Positions 36,831 through 51,836 of a DNA stretch of 64,000 bases are shown piece after piece. Position 1 is the stretch's first letter. Every line of letters begins with the position of its first letter. The DNA comes from Orthonyx spaldingii. Lineage: Eukaryota > Chordata > Aves > Passeriformes > Orthonychidae. The notes under the pieces were generated by a model. That model was not told the DNA's origin, searched no databases, and was given only the letters and a program-made list of their open reading frames with translations. The position numbers and the translations under genes are program-made. The stretch spans positions 62,001-126,000 of the forward strand of contig VZTJ01001736.1 in assembly GCA_013397795.1 (NCBI GenBank), given 5' to 3'.

Positions 36831-39800
36831 CTCAGACTTCCCAGGACAGAGAGCTGAGCACACAAAACAACCAGTGAGAAATATTAACACATACCTGTAA
36901 AATATTTTGTAAGGATTGGCCAAACCCTTCAAATGGCTGAGCTTATTTTCCACAGCATGCCTAAGAGGAGTTAACCTGCACATCCTCAGCAGGGAGTGCT
37001 TTGGGCACATGTGTCCTTCCGCAGCTATTCTGCATTAGTGGTCCTAGGCACATCATGGAACCTCAATAGTCAAGGCTATGAGGTATCTACTAATTTAAAC
37101 AGTATACAGTGTTTTCATGGCAAATAAGCCTGAGTGTGACATCACCTGTGTGTTCCATCTCTTTATTCATGTGTTTCTGCCCCCCAGAGGCATCTGACTC
37201 TCTCTTGGACTCTTCCCACTCACTAACAACTGTGGCTCAGAGGGGGAGGGCTTGTGGAGAGAAATTGATACCACTCAACCTATGTCCATTGTATACATCT
37301 TTCAGGTGTTTTACCCCAGATTAGTCTGGTTGTGTGAACTGAAAGCCTATTAGTGTTATTAAATGCTCTTCTAGAGCTGATTTACAGCTTGGTTTAATGT
37401 ATAAATAAGCCAATTCACATAATTCAAGATAGTGCTGGAATGCAAAGAAAATGCAGTAAATGAAGGTAACTGCCTTCGGAAGGACATGAATGATGTGGAT
37501 TGAAGTATAACAGTAGAAACAAAGATGCTCAGAAGAGAAGCAGCATGCAGAGAGACAAGTTAAAAGAATCCTAGTGAAATAAGTGTAAAAATGCATTTTA
37601 TCATTGATTAAATATAGTAGCAATAGGTGCGGTACACAAATATAAAAGTTCAATATTTAAACCTCTGATATTATTAGGCCCCTTACAGAAATGGATGTTG
37701 GATAAACATTGCAAATGTTTGTATAGAAACACTGTCTCTATAGGATGCATTTTTTCACTCTGTAAAAAGGCATTTTAAAATTAAGGTCTGTGTTAAACAT
37801 TAAAGCTTGTCCATTGCTGTCACCAGTGCTTCTTCTGAGTGCATCTCTTCCACAGCTTTTGATGCTTCTGCTGTAGCAGTGTAATGCTGGTCACAATACC
37901 AGGAACCTGATTAAACCATCTTTTAAGAGTGTAGAGTAAAAAGTGCAGTAATTTTTGGAAACTTTTTAAAAAACAACTTCACTGCAATTCTTCTGTATTT
38001 ATTTTTCTGCAGATACTCTTGACTATGATTTTAGTGGAAGAAACTCTTGCCTAAAAAGACACACACTTTGAGTAAAGACTATATCTTGCACATGAACTTC
38101 TAATTCATCCATGGTAAGAGTTTGAGTAAATTAGGCTTAAAAAAGCCTACTCAGAGGTTAAACTCACCCACTCAGGCAACAGAAACCCTTCCCACAGCTC
38201 CCTGCTCAGCTAGAACAGATCAGATACGAAAGAGTAAAAAACTTGCTCTTGAGTACAGGGAAATCAGATCCAAGCCGAGAATTAATTTAAAATTACTATC
38301 CCACAAACCCCTACATACAGCAAGAATGTTCAAGAGCCTCATAGATCATTTATAGACAGCATGGAAACAGAAATGGAACACAATGAATTGAATCTACTAT
38401 AATGAAGTTATATGACCAGCTGTGGGTCCACCAGAAAGCCCTTTTGGCTGCAAACACCACATATGAGAGCAGAAGGTGCTTTGGCAATGATAAGCTCAGA
38501 GCAAGGCCAATACCAGTCACAGTACCTCTGGGTTTAGTGCCTTACTTTTTAGGGAGGATTTTACCTCAGCTCTACAGGTTATTATTAGCCTTACAAGAGT
38601 AATGTGTGGTTAAATATTTCTCCTTTCTATACCTGTGCATATACTCCCATTGACCTTACTGTTCTGAACTTCAATTTAAATTAATTCTTTATTAAAACCA
38701 CTATAAAGGTGAAATATATGGCTTCACAGATGAACTTCATATTTGCTGGTGTGGTGAAAAATTTAGTTAGAAAGTCACCATCTACTTCCAGCCTCACCTG
38801 AATTGTTAGGCATCTATATTTGTATGCCTTTTCCAGACTTAAAGCATCAGACACTTCCCAAATTGTTAAGCCATACAGTAATCCCGAGAGGCACTTCCTT
38901 AGCTTTTTCTGTTAAAATTGTTTCACCTGCATGACCCTACCAAATATTCATTTGGTCCTAGATGAACAAAGTTTAAATTCTTACAGAAGAAAAGTTAGTT
39001 TACCTAGATTATCTTAGGTGAAATGCAACTTTGACCCTGGGTCTTCTCTATCCTAAGTTCATTGAGTGTGCTTTTTGGTTCAAGGAAAATAAACTACCAC
39101 CAGCTTTATCTTTTTGATGGTCACAGCAGTTCAGGCTTTGCAGGTCCAACAGATGGGAGCATCCCAATGGAGTCTAGTATAAAGCACATCCCACTCTACT
39201 CAGCTCTGCTGTGATAATACATAGTCTGTGTATACACAGTGGGTGAGACTTTCCCAGACACCTGTGGAATAGATTTATGAAGCAAACTCAAAGTTCTGGG
39301 CAATCCTGGATATTCTAGGATTAAGAAAAAAAATTTAAGGATCCATATTTTGCATTTAAGTCCTTAAAATGGTAATGAAGGTCTTTAACTTGTGAATTTA
39401 GGCCCAAGACCTTCTTAGCGTAAGGATTTTTTTGGTAGAAGCATTATAGGACAAGATTTTGAAGGAGAACAATGTGCATATCTAGTGTATACCAGAGAGA
39501 CAGCCTTCACCTTTCTCTGCATCCCAAAAAACTACCATCTCTGACATTATAAAAGTTTTTGAGGATGCTGTTTGATACCCTAGTAGGTGTACAGTGCAGA
39601 CTGGCATTACTTGAGATCAGAAGGGGAGATGCAGAGAGTGAGGTGATGTTTTCAGGGCAGTGGGATGAGAAGATAATCTTGCAGAAGCATTTTGGATTAA
39701 TATAGTATTATATTTCTCAAGTCCAGTGAAAATACCAAAAGCTTTATCATGATTTGGGCAATGGTTTTAGAAATTTGTTAGGATTGCTAGAGCTCTGTCG

Positions 39801-42800
39801 GAAGGATGTTCTACAGGGAGACTCTGTAGATCTTAAGTATATCACAGATGTTGGTGTCTGGAAGAAAGCTGAGCCAAACACTGGATTATGCATGTGGATG
39901 ACTGATGGGATAGAGACAGAAGACGGTGAGGAGGACTTGGGACAGGGGAAATGGAAACCTATGGTTTACCTTACTTGATCATGACTCCTCACAAGGATGC
40001 ATCACAGAAACAGTCAGACCTGTAATTTCCACAGATGGTAGGAGCTCTGAGTAGAAAGGCAAAGAAAGAGAAGTGAGTTTAGAGGAAAAAGAGAAGAAAG
40101 GTGGCCTGAGTGTGACTCATCACTTGCCTCTGCTGCTTGAAACCTGGAAGGAAAACAACACAGAGCTTCTAAAGAGTATATTATATGAACAGAGCTGAGG
40201 AAGTTACAGAAAGGAAATATTTCATGATCTTTAAGGCCACCATGCATAAATCTTCATTATTTCTGCTATCAGGCTTTACCAGCTCATGCCCTGCTACACT
40301 AAAGAAGGACACACAGTTTCAGGATATTTATGAGTGTGGACACATTGTTCTGGAAAAGGTTTCATTCACAAAGGTGCGACAAAGAGGGTGAGAGTTGTTC
40401 GGAAAATGCTGTTGAAGATTTTCACTGGAAACAGTTCACCAAGACCAGATGGTATAAGCCAGTGAAGAGAAATGACTTTGACAATGGAGGAGAGGCTCTC
40501 TAGAGAGCAGTAGCACATTGTGCATTAAATAAGTTTAGAGATGAATAAATGGAGTAGTGGTGAAGAAGGAAAATGTGAGTGGTTTTAATAAGAGAGAAAA
40601 ATATTATTATCCTATAAACATGCAAGATGAAAGAGACCAAAGAGGCACCAGATGGAAAGTTTAAGTTCTCACAAGAAAATGAAAGATATGATGGATAGCA
40701 TATGTAATGGAGAGCAGGTGAGGAGATGCTGTTATTGCATCAAGTGGAAGGTTTGAAGGAGAACTGTAGGTAAAAGAAGAGCCTGCATGTATTATCAAAG
40801 AAAAGTAGAATAAGAAAGTAGAGGGAAGGTATTACTTGTAAGATTTATCCCATTAAAAACTGATGCAGTGTAGAGGGAGTTTGTGCAGTACATGTATAGC
40901 TGCAGTGAAGTGTTGGACTGGCTTTAGGCACAGGAGTCAAATGAATGGGATGGAGCTGAAAAGGTAGAAGAATTGAAGAAGTAGAACAATGAATTTGTGA
41001 ATATCAGTAAAAATAAATAGATATGGGGCTTAAACCAACAAATTAACATTCATGTTATCACTGAAAACTCTCATACTTACCCTCCCTTAAAATGAAGATT
41101 TCAAGCCGTGTACCTGAGTGCTAAGCACAGCTTTCTCAGGCTAAAAACGTGTCTGGCTATGGCAATAATTGCTCAGAAAGCAGTTTCTCTCTTCTTGCTC
41201 AACAAACAAAATTCTATCAAATTTAGTCATTTTCTGGTTTTCCTAAAATAACAAATTTGTCCACACAAATCTGTGAATATTATCTGTGATTTATTCAGTA
41301 TTTATTATCACGTATGTGAAGTGGAGCCATATGTAGTGATAATGCTCAGTGCAAACAAATAGTACTAAGCATAACACTTCAGGAAAGGTGAGGTACTATA
41401 TGCTATAATGAAAATAAGTGTAAAGTTTTAAGGTTTATATTAGGGCTGTATTTGTGAAGATTTTGTCGAGTAATCCACAGTATGGAATTGTACTTATTGA
41501 GAACAGAATTTATCACATTATATTGTATTACTATTACCGTACAGAGTAGACAAGTCTTTATTTTGCCTTCAATTTTTCCCTCTTGTAAGAATACTGTGAA
41601 GAGTCAAAAAATTTGCGGAACATTGGTAGGACTTAGAACAGCTTGTCCAGCTGTGGGGCATTCATTTGTCTTGTCTGCAAATGCTATTTGAAATTATCTC
41701 AAGGATTTGTCTCTGCTACTCTCCTCCTCAGACTGGCTCTGACTTCACTGTCTGTTGTCCACAGAAATACCCTCTGACTGCATCTGGAAACGCTGTGCAG
41801 TAAATGTGATAACATTTTAATCTGCACTGCCATGCCAGTGAGTTTCCAGCCTCTTTTTCAGCAAGATAATGTGTATGGTGCAAACACTGCTGCATCTGTC
41901 CAAAAATGGGAACGGATTGTGCCATCTTCCTCTTGTATTTGGAAAAGGCAGTTCTGAAGTGCAAACCACCTGCAAATCCTGGCAGTACAGTCTGGTCTGG
42001 GATTTTTGTGGCAAAGATCCAGCCCAGACAACCCAGACCTTTTAGGCCAATTAACCTATTGTTGATCACAGAGCACAGAGTCCAACTCAGTACATGCCTG
42101 TGGCATGTTGGCTCATTTCTGCTGGGAGACCAAGTGCTGCAGCAGCTTGTTCTCCTTCTACAGATGCAGCAGTGCTTTCAAACCATAGGAACCACAGAAG
42201 GGGCAAATCTGAAGTAGTGACATTTCCACGCCTTTGGAAGAAGGAGGCCAGGTTTCTAAGGATCTGTTTGTGCGTTTTCTGTATCACTCAAGTGTATCCA
42301 GCACCAAAGAGAAATAAATGTTCCTGGATCCATCAGTGATCACAGTACAGGTTGCTAGATGAGTCCTACAGGCTTAGATTACACACGAGCACCTTGGAGA
42401 ATTCTTGCCTTATGTCAGGGGAACTGGCCATGCACCAGACCTTCCATCTCTGATTGAGAGAGCAGAACCTGGGCTCTGCCCTCTACATCACACTCAGGTT
42501 GGACTTTGCCAAAGGCTAAAGTCGTTTGCTGTTCCCAGGCACTGCCCCCTGCCGCTGAGGATCAGTCTGAAGACTGGTTCTGCATCATCTGCTTCTACAG
42601 TGGAGACAAGTGCAGGATCTCTTTCAGAAGTTCAGAGGCTGCATTTCCCCTCTATTTTCATTTGTGTCTTTTTAAAACAGTGACTTGTAAGATGCCCAGT
42701 TGCATTTGGACATAACACACACAAATCATATCCGTCCTCCATAAAACAAATCACGCCCTGAGTAGCAGGACTGAAGGAGATGGTTGCCTAGACATTTGCA

Positions 42801-45800
42801 CCCCCTAAATCCTCTAGTACTCTACCTAAACCACTCTAGTGTCCTGCATTCCCCTCTTCCATCTCATTTGTTTACCCCTTACATGTTGGGCTGGGCAAAT
42901 CACACGTGTCTTGAAAACCCTGAACTGAAGGCACATCTCAGCTGCCTCCTGCCTCCTGAGTAAAGCTAGGGTGAAGGTTCTTCTTCAAAAGTCTTAGAGA
43001 AATATAATTTCTTTAAACCTCAGCCTCTCTGCCAAATGCAGGTGAATGTGGCAAATAGGTTTAGAAATTGCTAGCAAAGAAAGGAAGAAAACCACATGCA
43101 GAGACAGATACAGACAGACAGGTGGTAGCTGCAAAAACTTCACGTCTGCAAGAAACCAGATGGAAAATTGCTTGGCCTGTGCTAAGGGGAGGTTTGTCTT
43201 CTCCACTGTATAGCTTGGTTCCTGGGATGCAAAGGAGCAAGAGAGGGAAAAGACACATTTTCAAAATGGATGAGACAAGGCCACACTGTAAATGTGGTAG
43301 GAGGGAGAGATGCCCCAGGGTTGTGAGCAGTGTGGCTGCTTAGTGGCCCGGCTGTGCTGGGAACAGAGGTTTGTGTACGCTGTGCTCTGGCTGGGCTGAC
43401 TTGGAAGAACAAGAGGAATGGCAGGGTAGGGTAAGTCTGTATGAGTCCTTCTCTTGCCAGGCTACATTTCTGCATGACCATGGGAGCTGAACAGAGGGGG
43501 AAGGTCTGATTTCTAGTCTAGCTCTTCCTCTCCCCTTCATACCTTCTTCTTTGACAGGCTAGGTCATTTAAGCTGGAGTTTCTGCAGTACTTAAAACAGA
43601 GATACCCTCTGCTTACCCAGCACCTCTAGATGACACTGTAATACAGATGAAAAATAGAAATTATATCTTAACACATGTCCCCTTCATATTTATTAATAAT
43701 TAATATCAGATTTGCTTTTTATTATTTTAGTGGCTTTGTGAAAATAGAAATAATTGTTGCTGATTATTATTTATTTAAGTGATGACAACATGATTAGTAA
43801 TACTTCAGCATGGGAAGGACTCAAACTGAACAACCTAGAATGGGGAGATATTATCTCTGTTGGTGGCAAAGCTTATAATACACACACATTGGAAAAATGA
43901 TAACCCACCTGTAGAGGAAGAATGATTAAAGACAGAGATGGATATGGCAACACACAGATAAAGGAGATCAATATTAGGATATAAAACAATTTAAGAAGCT
44001 GGGCCATGAATTCAGTCTAGCATGTGCAGTCCTTGCTGAAGTGAGGCTGACATACCAGTTATCTACCTGCCCATCATGGTGGGTTCAGGGCCTTCCTGAG
44101 GAGACACATAGATCTAACCACACCTGGAAAAATTCTTCCCTGATAGACCCCCACTGTCACACCTAGCTTTACAAAAGGTAAATTCAGACAGTGATTTCTG
44201 TATTTGAAGAGTTACTGAATTACTGAATAGTTTTAGCTAAGCTTAAGCCTGTTGTCCCCATCCATTTTTTCCATTATTGCAAGCATCTCCCAGTGGCCTG
44301 CTTTCTGGTCACAGCAGTCGGTGCTAAAAGCCCAATATCTGTGCTCGGTCCTACATTCTGAAGCTACTCTGCTTCCTGCAACACACCCCATCTTGTTACA
44401 GGAACAGAAAATTGTAGAGTTGGTTATAATGTTTCCAAGTTGTTGGATTTTGTTCCCAAAGAAGTTGAATTTCCTAAGGTTTTGATTATGAAATTTGACT
44501 GTGATGCCTTGTACATCCAGCCCTTTGGCTACCTCGTCCTTGCACCCTTACTGCACTTCTCATAGCAACTAATATCTCACTTTCTTTTCAGGAGAGGACA
44601 TGGTGGAAGCAGGTTCAGCTCTGAACCTGGCTCACTGAAGAACACAAGCATAGAGGGGTGGGACATGTATCTACTTTTTCCCAAAACACTTTCTTTTCTC
44701 TTGTGAGAATCACAAATTTCGATTAATTGACTTCTTTATTTGCCAAAAGGTAAACACTTTACAGGTGTGGTTTTACATGTCTGCAAGGAACACTTTAAAT
44801 GAGACATTTTCTACATTTTCTATGAAACTGATGTCATGCAGCCTGGGATCCTTAGGAGTACCTTTGGATAACTTCCTTGGCGAAACACAGTCACCTCTCT
44901 TGCAGCCATTTCTACTTTTCTTCTCTTGTCCCTTTACCACTGACTGCCAAATGGTTCTGCCACCATCCCAGGGCTAAAGTTAAAGAAGCTGCTGAGTTGC
45001 TGTCTAGTGAGTATTTGGTTCAGTACATGCTCAGCTGTTAGAAACAAAATGCCCATGAGGATCCCAAGAGACAGGGACAGTTTCTACACAGACACATATT
45101 CTTTGTTTCTTTTTGTTTAATTATATGAGAAGAGCTATTGAGTTCAGATTGTGTTTGCTTTTTGGTTATGAATGCATGGATTAGAGTTAAAGTTTACAAC
45201 TGTGGTCATGCTAAAGAATATATCCCTGCCTTCTCTTTGTGTTTCTTCTGCACAAGGTTTCTGCATGTTTCTTCCAGAGATTTTTCATGGTAATTAGGCT
45301 TAATTCTTTAATTGCCTCCCCCTCCATCCCTAAAAATGCTGCTGCTTCCTAGTGATTCTGGATATAACATATGTTGCCAGATATAAACAGGGGGGCCTAT
45401 TAACACGGTAATAAATTCGCATGCTCTATAAATTCTTGCATCATTCATAATCTAAAAGAAAAGATGAGAAAAAACCACTTTGATTTGTTGCCTTTGGACT
45501 GACCTCCAACATGTAGATTTATATGACAGAAAACAGTGTTTTGAAGCTCTCTGTTTCCTTAGGCTGGGGGGAAAAAAGTCTTTTTATAATTTTTTTTAAT
45601 GGAGTAGAGTTGGTCCATCAAGTTTCAGTTTCATTTTGAAATGTGCCCTGGGAGAATGCACTGTAAATGCCAACATATTCAGCATCATGAACTCAAGATG
45701 ATATCAGCTTGTTACAGCGTTCTGTTGCCAGTGACTCCTACCAGTTCCCTTTTTCTAAAAAAAGGAAAAATAGAGGGAATGGTTTAGAATTTTGTTTATC

Positions 45801-46668
45801 ATGCCTTCCCTTGGAGGAGCAGAATACAAACTATTATCTTCCTTCCTCATCTTTGGTGCTGTCTTTATTGAAAATTCTCAGCCAGGGATCCTACTATTGC
45901 ATTTACTGTTGACCTTAGACAGCAGTAACATGATTTCCTTGCTGACTAAAGAAAATACAATGCTGCAAAGGACATGTGTTTTGATTGACAAGCAATAGGT
46001 ACATCTGTCTTCAGACTTCTAGATTCTTAAAGATACTGCTGAACAAACCTAGCATTTGCCATCTTGCTATAAACATAATTCACTCCCCCCAAAAACACAT
46101 TCAATTTTAAAAGGAGTTTTGTGTGAACAGCACTAATAAAATGATGAAACATATATTATGGGGCAGAGTCGTAGGCAATGTAAATCAGTACAAATCAGCT
46201 GAAAACAATGTCTACATTTCTGTCTGGTAAAATATGTCCCTTTTATCTTAGTTATGTTAGGTAATTTGTTAGAACATATGATAAAATGTGTCTAAATATT
46301 ACAGGTAGGATATGCACACGATAACTATTTGACAAAGCAGCCGCTGAGAGAAAGTGCATTTTTCAGCACATCAGAAGTTAGTTCCCCTGATGAAGATAAC
46401 AGATAGGTTTGCTCTGTGTAATTCTGTACATAATTATCTTCCCTACCTAATTTCTTTCTGTTGCTATGCATCATTATCTTAAATATTTTTGTAACCATTT
46501 CATTACCATTTCCATCTCATTGCTCATTCCTTTATCTCAGCTTTTTGTCTGACATCATAAAACAGAATATTTATCTTGTGCTCTCTACAGACTTTAATAA
46601 CTAGCCTGGTGTCAGAAATCACAACTTTAATAAATACACCCAACCTGATGTATTATTAAGCATTGCGA
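36831..46668. other. Noncoding AT-rich DNA; no gene seen
   Basis: Unique sequence. At 41728-42720 the DNA is somewhat GC-richer and carries several overlapping open frames on both strands (longest 113 codons, minus strand, GTG start). None resembles a known family and the frames exclude each other. Purine-rich stretches lie at about 39990-40110 and 40540-41030. The segment 45270-45440 has aattaggc/taattctttaattg-type TAAT motifs. Confidence 0.5.
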
Positions 46669-46685
46669 AGGCACCCTGGGTGCCT
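46669..46685. repeat. Short perfect inverted repeat
   Basis: aggcaccc and gggtgcct are separated by one base. It cannot fold as an RNA hairpin without opening the centre, so it is better seen as a dyad, possibly a protein-binding site. Confidence 0.5.
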
Positions 46686-47629
46686 CCAGCTTGTGCAGAG
46701 AAGTAGAGGAACCTGCACTGTTCTGAAGAAGCACCTCCAAGAATCAGCTATGATGTTTATTTGCTGATATTTAAAAGTAATGGAGTTGTTTACTTAGTGT
46801 CTTTTTTTTTTCCTCCAGGCAAATAAGCATAAAAGACCCTGTTAAAGTTTTGTTTCCAAAATGGCATTCTGAGACTTTTTGCCCCTCCTTTTTTTCTTTT
46901 TTTCTCTCTCCCCAAATGTAGAAGTTTATTATTTTTATTGATTGGCCAATTAGAAATACTGGTAACCTGTTAGAATGGAAAGATTTGATTGCAGAGCCTC
47001 GGGAGCAGACCCTGGCTGAGTCATGAGGGGACATGAAAGGGTACAGTGGCAGTTAAGTCTCCTGGCACATGAAGGAGTGTAAACCATTGATCACAATACG
47101 AAATGTTGAAAACTGAAAAGGAATCCAATTTATTCTAAATAAAACTACTCTGTTCTCCAGTGACAGATTCCAGAGTCAGACACCAGAGAGGAACTGACAG
47201 CAGATGTTTTAGAGCCAAGACACAGAGAGGCTGAGTAATAGTATAGAAAAGAAATTGCTTTGAACTTCACCCCTGCTTTAAATACTTCAAATCAATAGGG
47301 TCACAGAGCTCTTTAATAGAGTGATGAGGTCTTGCCCCAGCAGATCTTCACAGTGACAAGTTGATGTGCTTCCTAGCAGCAGGGTCATAAAAATTTCAGG
47401 CTTCCCTCTGAAAGGGGGCTTTGTATTAGCGAGGTCCATTTGGAGTAACTCCCTTGTATGGCCGCTCTCAAAAGCTGAGCCCTAATAGTCTACATCTAAA
47501 TGGGACTGACCTCATGAATTACCTCAAGAAACTTAATCTATAAACTGGCTTCTTCTTATGCAGACTGATGAATTCTTGTTTATTCCTAAATGGCTGTCAC
47601 AAAACCTATTCATCAAACTCTTAACGGGG
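46686..47629. other. Noncoding DNA with regulatory-looking motifs; no gene seen
   Basis: It contains a perfect palindromic CCAAT-type site (attggccaat, 46941-46950) and, about 70 bp downstream, an AP-1/Maf-type motif (gctgagtcatg, about 47014-47024). No exon is recognised. Confidence 0.4.
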
Positions 47630-47790
47630 AAGAGAGTCTCACATAATCCTGCTTCAAGTGCGGCACCATTAAATAATCATTAGACTTCATTGCTGGTCTT
47701 GAGACCCACTCCAAATCCACAAAGCAAGCTTTTTACCATTCATCAGAACTGCATTTAGATGAGATTTTGACCTGATAAAAAAGGGTGTTT
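47630..47790. promoter_or_regulatory. Candidate conserved noncoding element
   Basis: Unique, varied segment with homeodomain-type cores (ccattaaataatcattag) and a retained CpG (aagtgcggc), without stops or frames that would suggest an exon. Judged on texture only. Confidence 0.25.
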
Positions 47791-50700
47791 TTTGTCACTA
47801 TCAGTTTCATGGCTGTGCTCTTTCTCCTTTCAGAGGCTGTGGTGGGGTTTATTTTTTTTCCCTTTCCTTAACAAAAGTAAAAGAAAATAAAGGCAGATGG
47901 CCAACTCTTTCCAATATCCGTTTGCTTTATTTGAGCAGTTTAATGTAGTGAAACAGAGTGAAATGTTGCTACTTGCTAAATGGTAAACAACACCATTACC
48001 CAGAATTCAGCAGCAGACCAATACAAAACAGGGTGCTGGTGATTAATTAAACTGTTGTTGTAATTGTAATGCATGATACATAATAGATAGTGTGCTGTGT
48101 ATTTTAAAAGCTTCAAATTAGCAAAGAATAACTTCCTTACATAGCACATCTCCATTCCATGCTGTTAGTGCATAAATAATCAAAAATAAAAGGTCATTAC
48201 TGCTAACTAATAAAAAGAGCATGTTTTGATTTTCCTTACCCTGTAACCATGTGCTGGAGGAGTTGCATATTTTGGGGCAGCAGATCACACATCCCTGCAG
48301 AAAAAAATGTGGGCATTTGCCTCCTGTCTCTCTTGGATACAAAGGCAAAATATTCATTATTAATCACTAACAATTAGAATGATCAGCCTGAGCTGCAAAA
48401 TATCAGGATCTGCTTCTGAGTTGTTATAATTCCAGTTATCATCATCTCCCTCAAAAGAGCAAAGTTCATGTTCTGCAAATAACTACAATGAACATTCTCA
48501 TTCATGTGGCAAGCACAAGTGTGGCTCCAACAGAGAAGTAGGCTGAGGTTGCTTTCTCTATTCTCTGAGATACTGAAGCATGCACCTTAAGTCAAGAATG
48601 ATAGCGTGCCTTGTTGTGACAGGACAATACATGTCTTTAAGTTCAAACATGCCCTGAATGCCTAACCAAACTTGGCCTAAATCCCTCTTGTGTATCAGGT
48701 TTGAGCTGATAATAAAAGAAGCTTAGCCTGCTAATTTTTTTACTGTTTACTCAGTATCTGTTAATCAGGGCAGGATGCTCTGACTTTGATGGTTTTCTCA
48801 TTTGCCACCAAAGACTTGAGACCTGATCCCTCAGATTGTGCATCTCTGCTGGGGTCTCTGAGCTGAGATGCTGCAGCCTTTTTTCCATGAACTGCATTTA
48901 TGGCACCTTTCTTCCCTACACAATACAAACACCAATGGAGATGATCGAGGCATGACCCACAGCAATTGCAAAATGTAATTTTCTTTTCCTGCTCTGAGTG
49001 CTCCTCTGCCTGAGCAGTTCTGGTTCATCGGTGGGGTTGCAGGGGTTGCTCTGCACCATGCTGTACCTGCCACTGGGAATCATCCAAGGGCAGAAATGCC
49101 CTACGTTGGTGATACATTGTTAACAGGTCGACTGTGAAGCATGTATAATCAAACTGAATACTACATCATTTCATTTTGATGTCACTGATAAAATAATTAT
49201 TTAAAAAAATTCTTAAAGATAGAAAACACTCAACCCAAATAAGGCCTCTTATCCTACTTTCAGTCTTCTGCATTAATTTTTAATACTCAGATACCCTTAC
49301 ATAACTGGCAAATATTCAATGCACTATATTTACTCTCTGATCATGATTTTCTCCTTTCCCTAACACATATCTTTAGGTACCCTATCTACATACTCATGTG
49401 GGTGCTTAGTTTCTGCTCGGTTCTCTGTTAGTGACTAAGAAGGAGATAGGTGAAGGGAGATTGTGAAGGATAGAGGAGAGAAATTAAGTACAACTGCTGG
49501 CTGTGTTTACAGAATGAGGTTCACAGGATTATGTGTCTCAGAGAAATTTAATAAGATTCTGTGAGTACGTGATGTACTCTACTGTCTTGTGTGCATAAGA
49601 GATGCACACAGGTCTTGACATTCATATTTATTCATAAAGGATTCTGAAATGGCATGATTTTAAATATAGCCTAAAATCCAAGGATAGTAATAAGGATGAA
49701 GGATGATAGTGCAGCCTGATGCCTTAATTAATGCAAAGGCTAACCCTGATTTTTGAGAAACGGCAAGTTCTTCTGCCTACACCCTTGCTGCTGCCATCCT
49801 CTGCTGTGCAGAGAGGTGTGAATCCTTGGACAGAATGCAAAGAAATAGTGCAGCCTTAGTCTGGCTGCACACTGCTGTTAGAGGGTAGAATAAACATCCA
49901 TCTGCTACCTTTTTTTATATCCTTCCTGCCGTTCCCATGATCTAAGGATGTGTTGTTTATCCATACTGCTTAGCCTCCTTCTCCATCAACTCTTTCTTTG
50001 ATTCCCTCTGTGAGGGATGTGGGAATGCCTGTGATAACTTTTATGCATATTATATGTTCCATCTGCTTTTTGGAGTGCACTTGGAGTGCTTACAATATTG
50101 CAAGGGGTTAATTCCAGTGAGGTCTCTCAGCTTAGAGGAAAGGAGATGACATGTCGGGACAGTAGACCTGGTAATCAGTTTGCTGAACAGGCAAATGCCT
50201 TCATGTTTTAGCTCCCTTTGCTTTGGGTATGGAGTATAGAGGAGGATAATGTGGTGAAAAACAAAGTTATGGAACAGGAGAAAGAAAGAATTCTCTGAGT
50301 AGGAAAGCAGAAACAAGCCAAATTTCAGTTTGAGGGCTCAGGGATGACAATTACCGTAATCCAAGCCCACCTCTGTCTCCTTCAGCACCAGGAGTCACCT
50401 GAAATGCAGCCCATCATTATTTGTAGGTCTTTAACTTTCAATCAAAAGAAAAACATCCCCTCATCATCCCATACGTCTCTGTGTTTTGGTTACTTGGCAC
50501 CCTCCTGTTTCTCTTCCTAACATACAAAGTTTTTCATGTTTCCACAATTTTCTACATTTTCATCTGGCTTCATACTGTTCCTCAAAACCAATAACTTCCA
50601 GAAATATTACTTGAATATTTGTCCAGTTTCTTGCCTTATCTCCCTATGTTTGTATGAGTCTTTATCTTACTTTAGATTACATAGTACTTTGAGGAGGAAT

Positions 50701-51550
50701 TGCATTAGCCCTGACTTTACTTTTTCATAACCTTAGGTTAGGCAGTGTTTCTTCAGCATTTTGTTTTCTCAGCTATGGTTTTGATTGATCGTAAATTTTC
50801 AGTTCAGTTTTTACATGCTTCGCACATGGATACGTGGATATATCCATGCCTATAGATTGCAAGTTTGCTGCTTGGTTTACAATGTAAGTCAAGATATAAG
50901 AGTCTGATTTTGCTCAACTAGTGCTAAAGAGTAAGTAGTACACAACTACAATACTGTTATTTCTTGGTGGCTAAAACACTATTGACAGTCTCTTTCAAAT
51001 ACCTTTTATGTAGCACAACTGAAAGACATGCAAAGTGTGTCTTGAGACACCTTTCACAGTGCATCATACCTCCTATGATTAAGTGATTTAGGGAGTGGAT
51101 AAGACACATCATTTTACCATTGATTTGCTCAGGCATTTGTGACAGATGCAGGAGAAGAGTTTGACTCTGAGTATGGAAATGAAAATGTTGCTGGCCCCAC
51201 AAGGCATTATCTGTGCAGGAATGCAAAGGCTCTACTTTACAGGTGGGCATGAGAGTAAAGATGTTTCTCCTGGTCCATGAAAAGTGTTTGTGAAAATACC
51301 TGGCCAAGCTAATATTTACTGTGTAAGAAAATTTAAGAAAATGAACACCAAGTTTTGATTTTAACTCTCAAAAAAGTTACTGAAAAGTGCTTATGTTTTT
51401 TTTGGACCTCTGTTAATGTACTCTCATGAATGTGCCTTTGTTAAGGTATTTTCAAGGCAATATAAACCTCTACAACACCACGGCCTTGTAACTCCTGATG
51501 GATTCCTCACTCATCCATATAGTGGCATCTCCAGTTTCTCTAACTCCATC
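47791..51550. other. Noncoding AT-rich DNA; no gene seen
   Basis: Unique sequence; the part at 48400-48560 is varied and may be constrained. A 116-codon minus-strand frame at 50957-51307 starts at TTG and matches nothing known. Confidence 0.5.
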
Positions 51551-51566
51551 TTCTCTCTCTCTCTCT
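51551..51566. repeat. (TC)n dinucleotide microsatellite, about 8 units
   Basis: Alternating tc over 16 bases. Confidence 0.9.
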
Positions 51567-51836
51567 GTTCTACTTTTTTAATTAAGAATTGTACTGCTCT
51601 TTGATTTTTTTCCATTTAATAGGCTGTTCCCAGTGGCATTAATGCTTGCTTTCCCTGATTTCTTTGATTTTTTTTTTTTTCCTTCATAACTGTATTAAAT
51701 ATAGTCAAGTTTCAGGAAGATATTACTGCCTATCCAGGGAACAATCTTGAATCCCACACCAGGAGTGATAGATTTGTTGTGGGGATTCTCAGTATCACTT
51801 ATCCAAGCTAACATTCTTCTTGCAACGGGATGTCAG
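51567..51836. other. Unique DNA; no gene seen
   Basis: It contains a poly-T run near 51668-51680 and nothing else recognised. Confidence 0.5.

Noticed and set aside
41728..42069. 113-codon minus-strand frame
   Set aside because: GTG start, overlaps frames on the opposite strand, and no recognisable domain.
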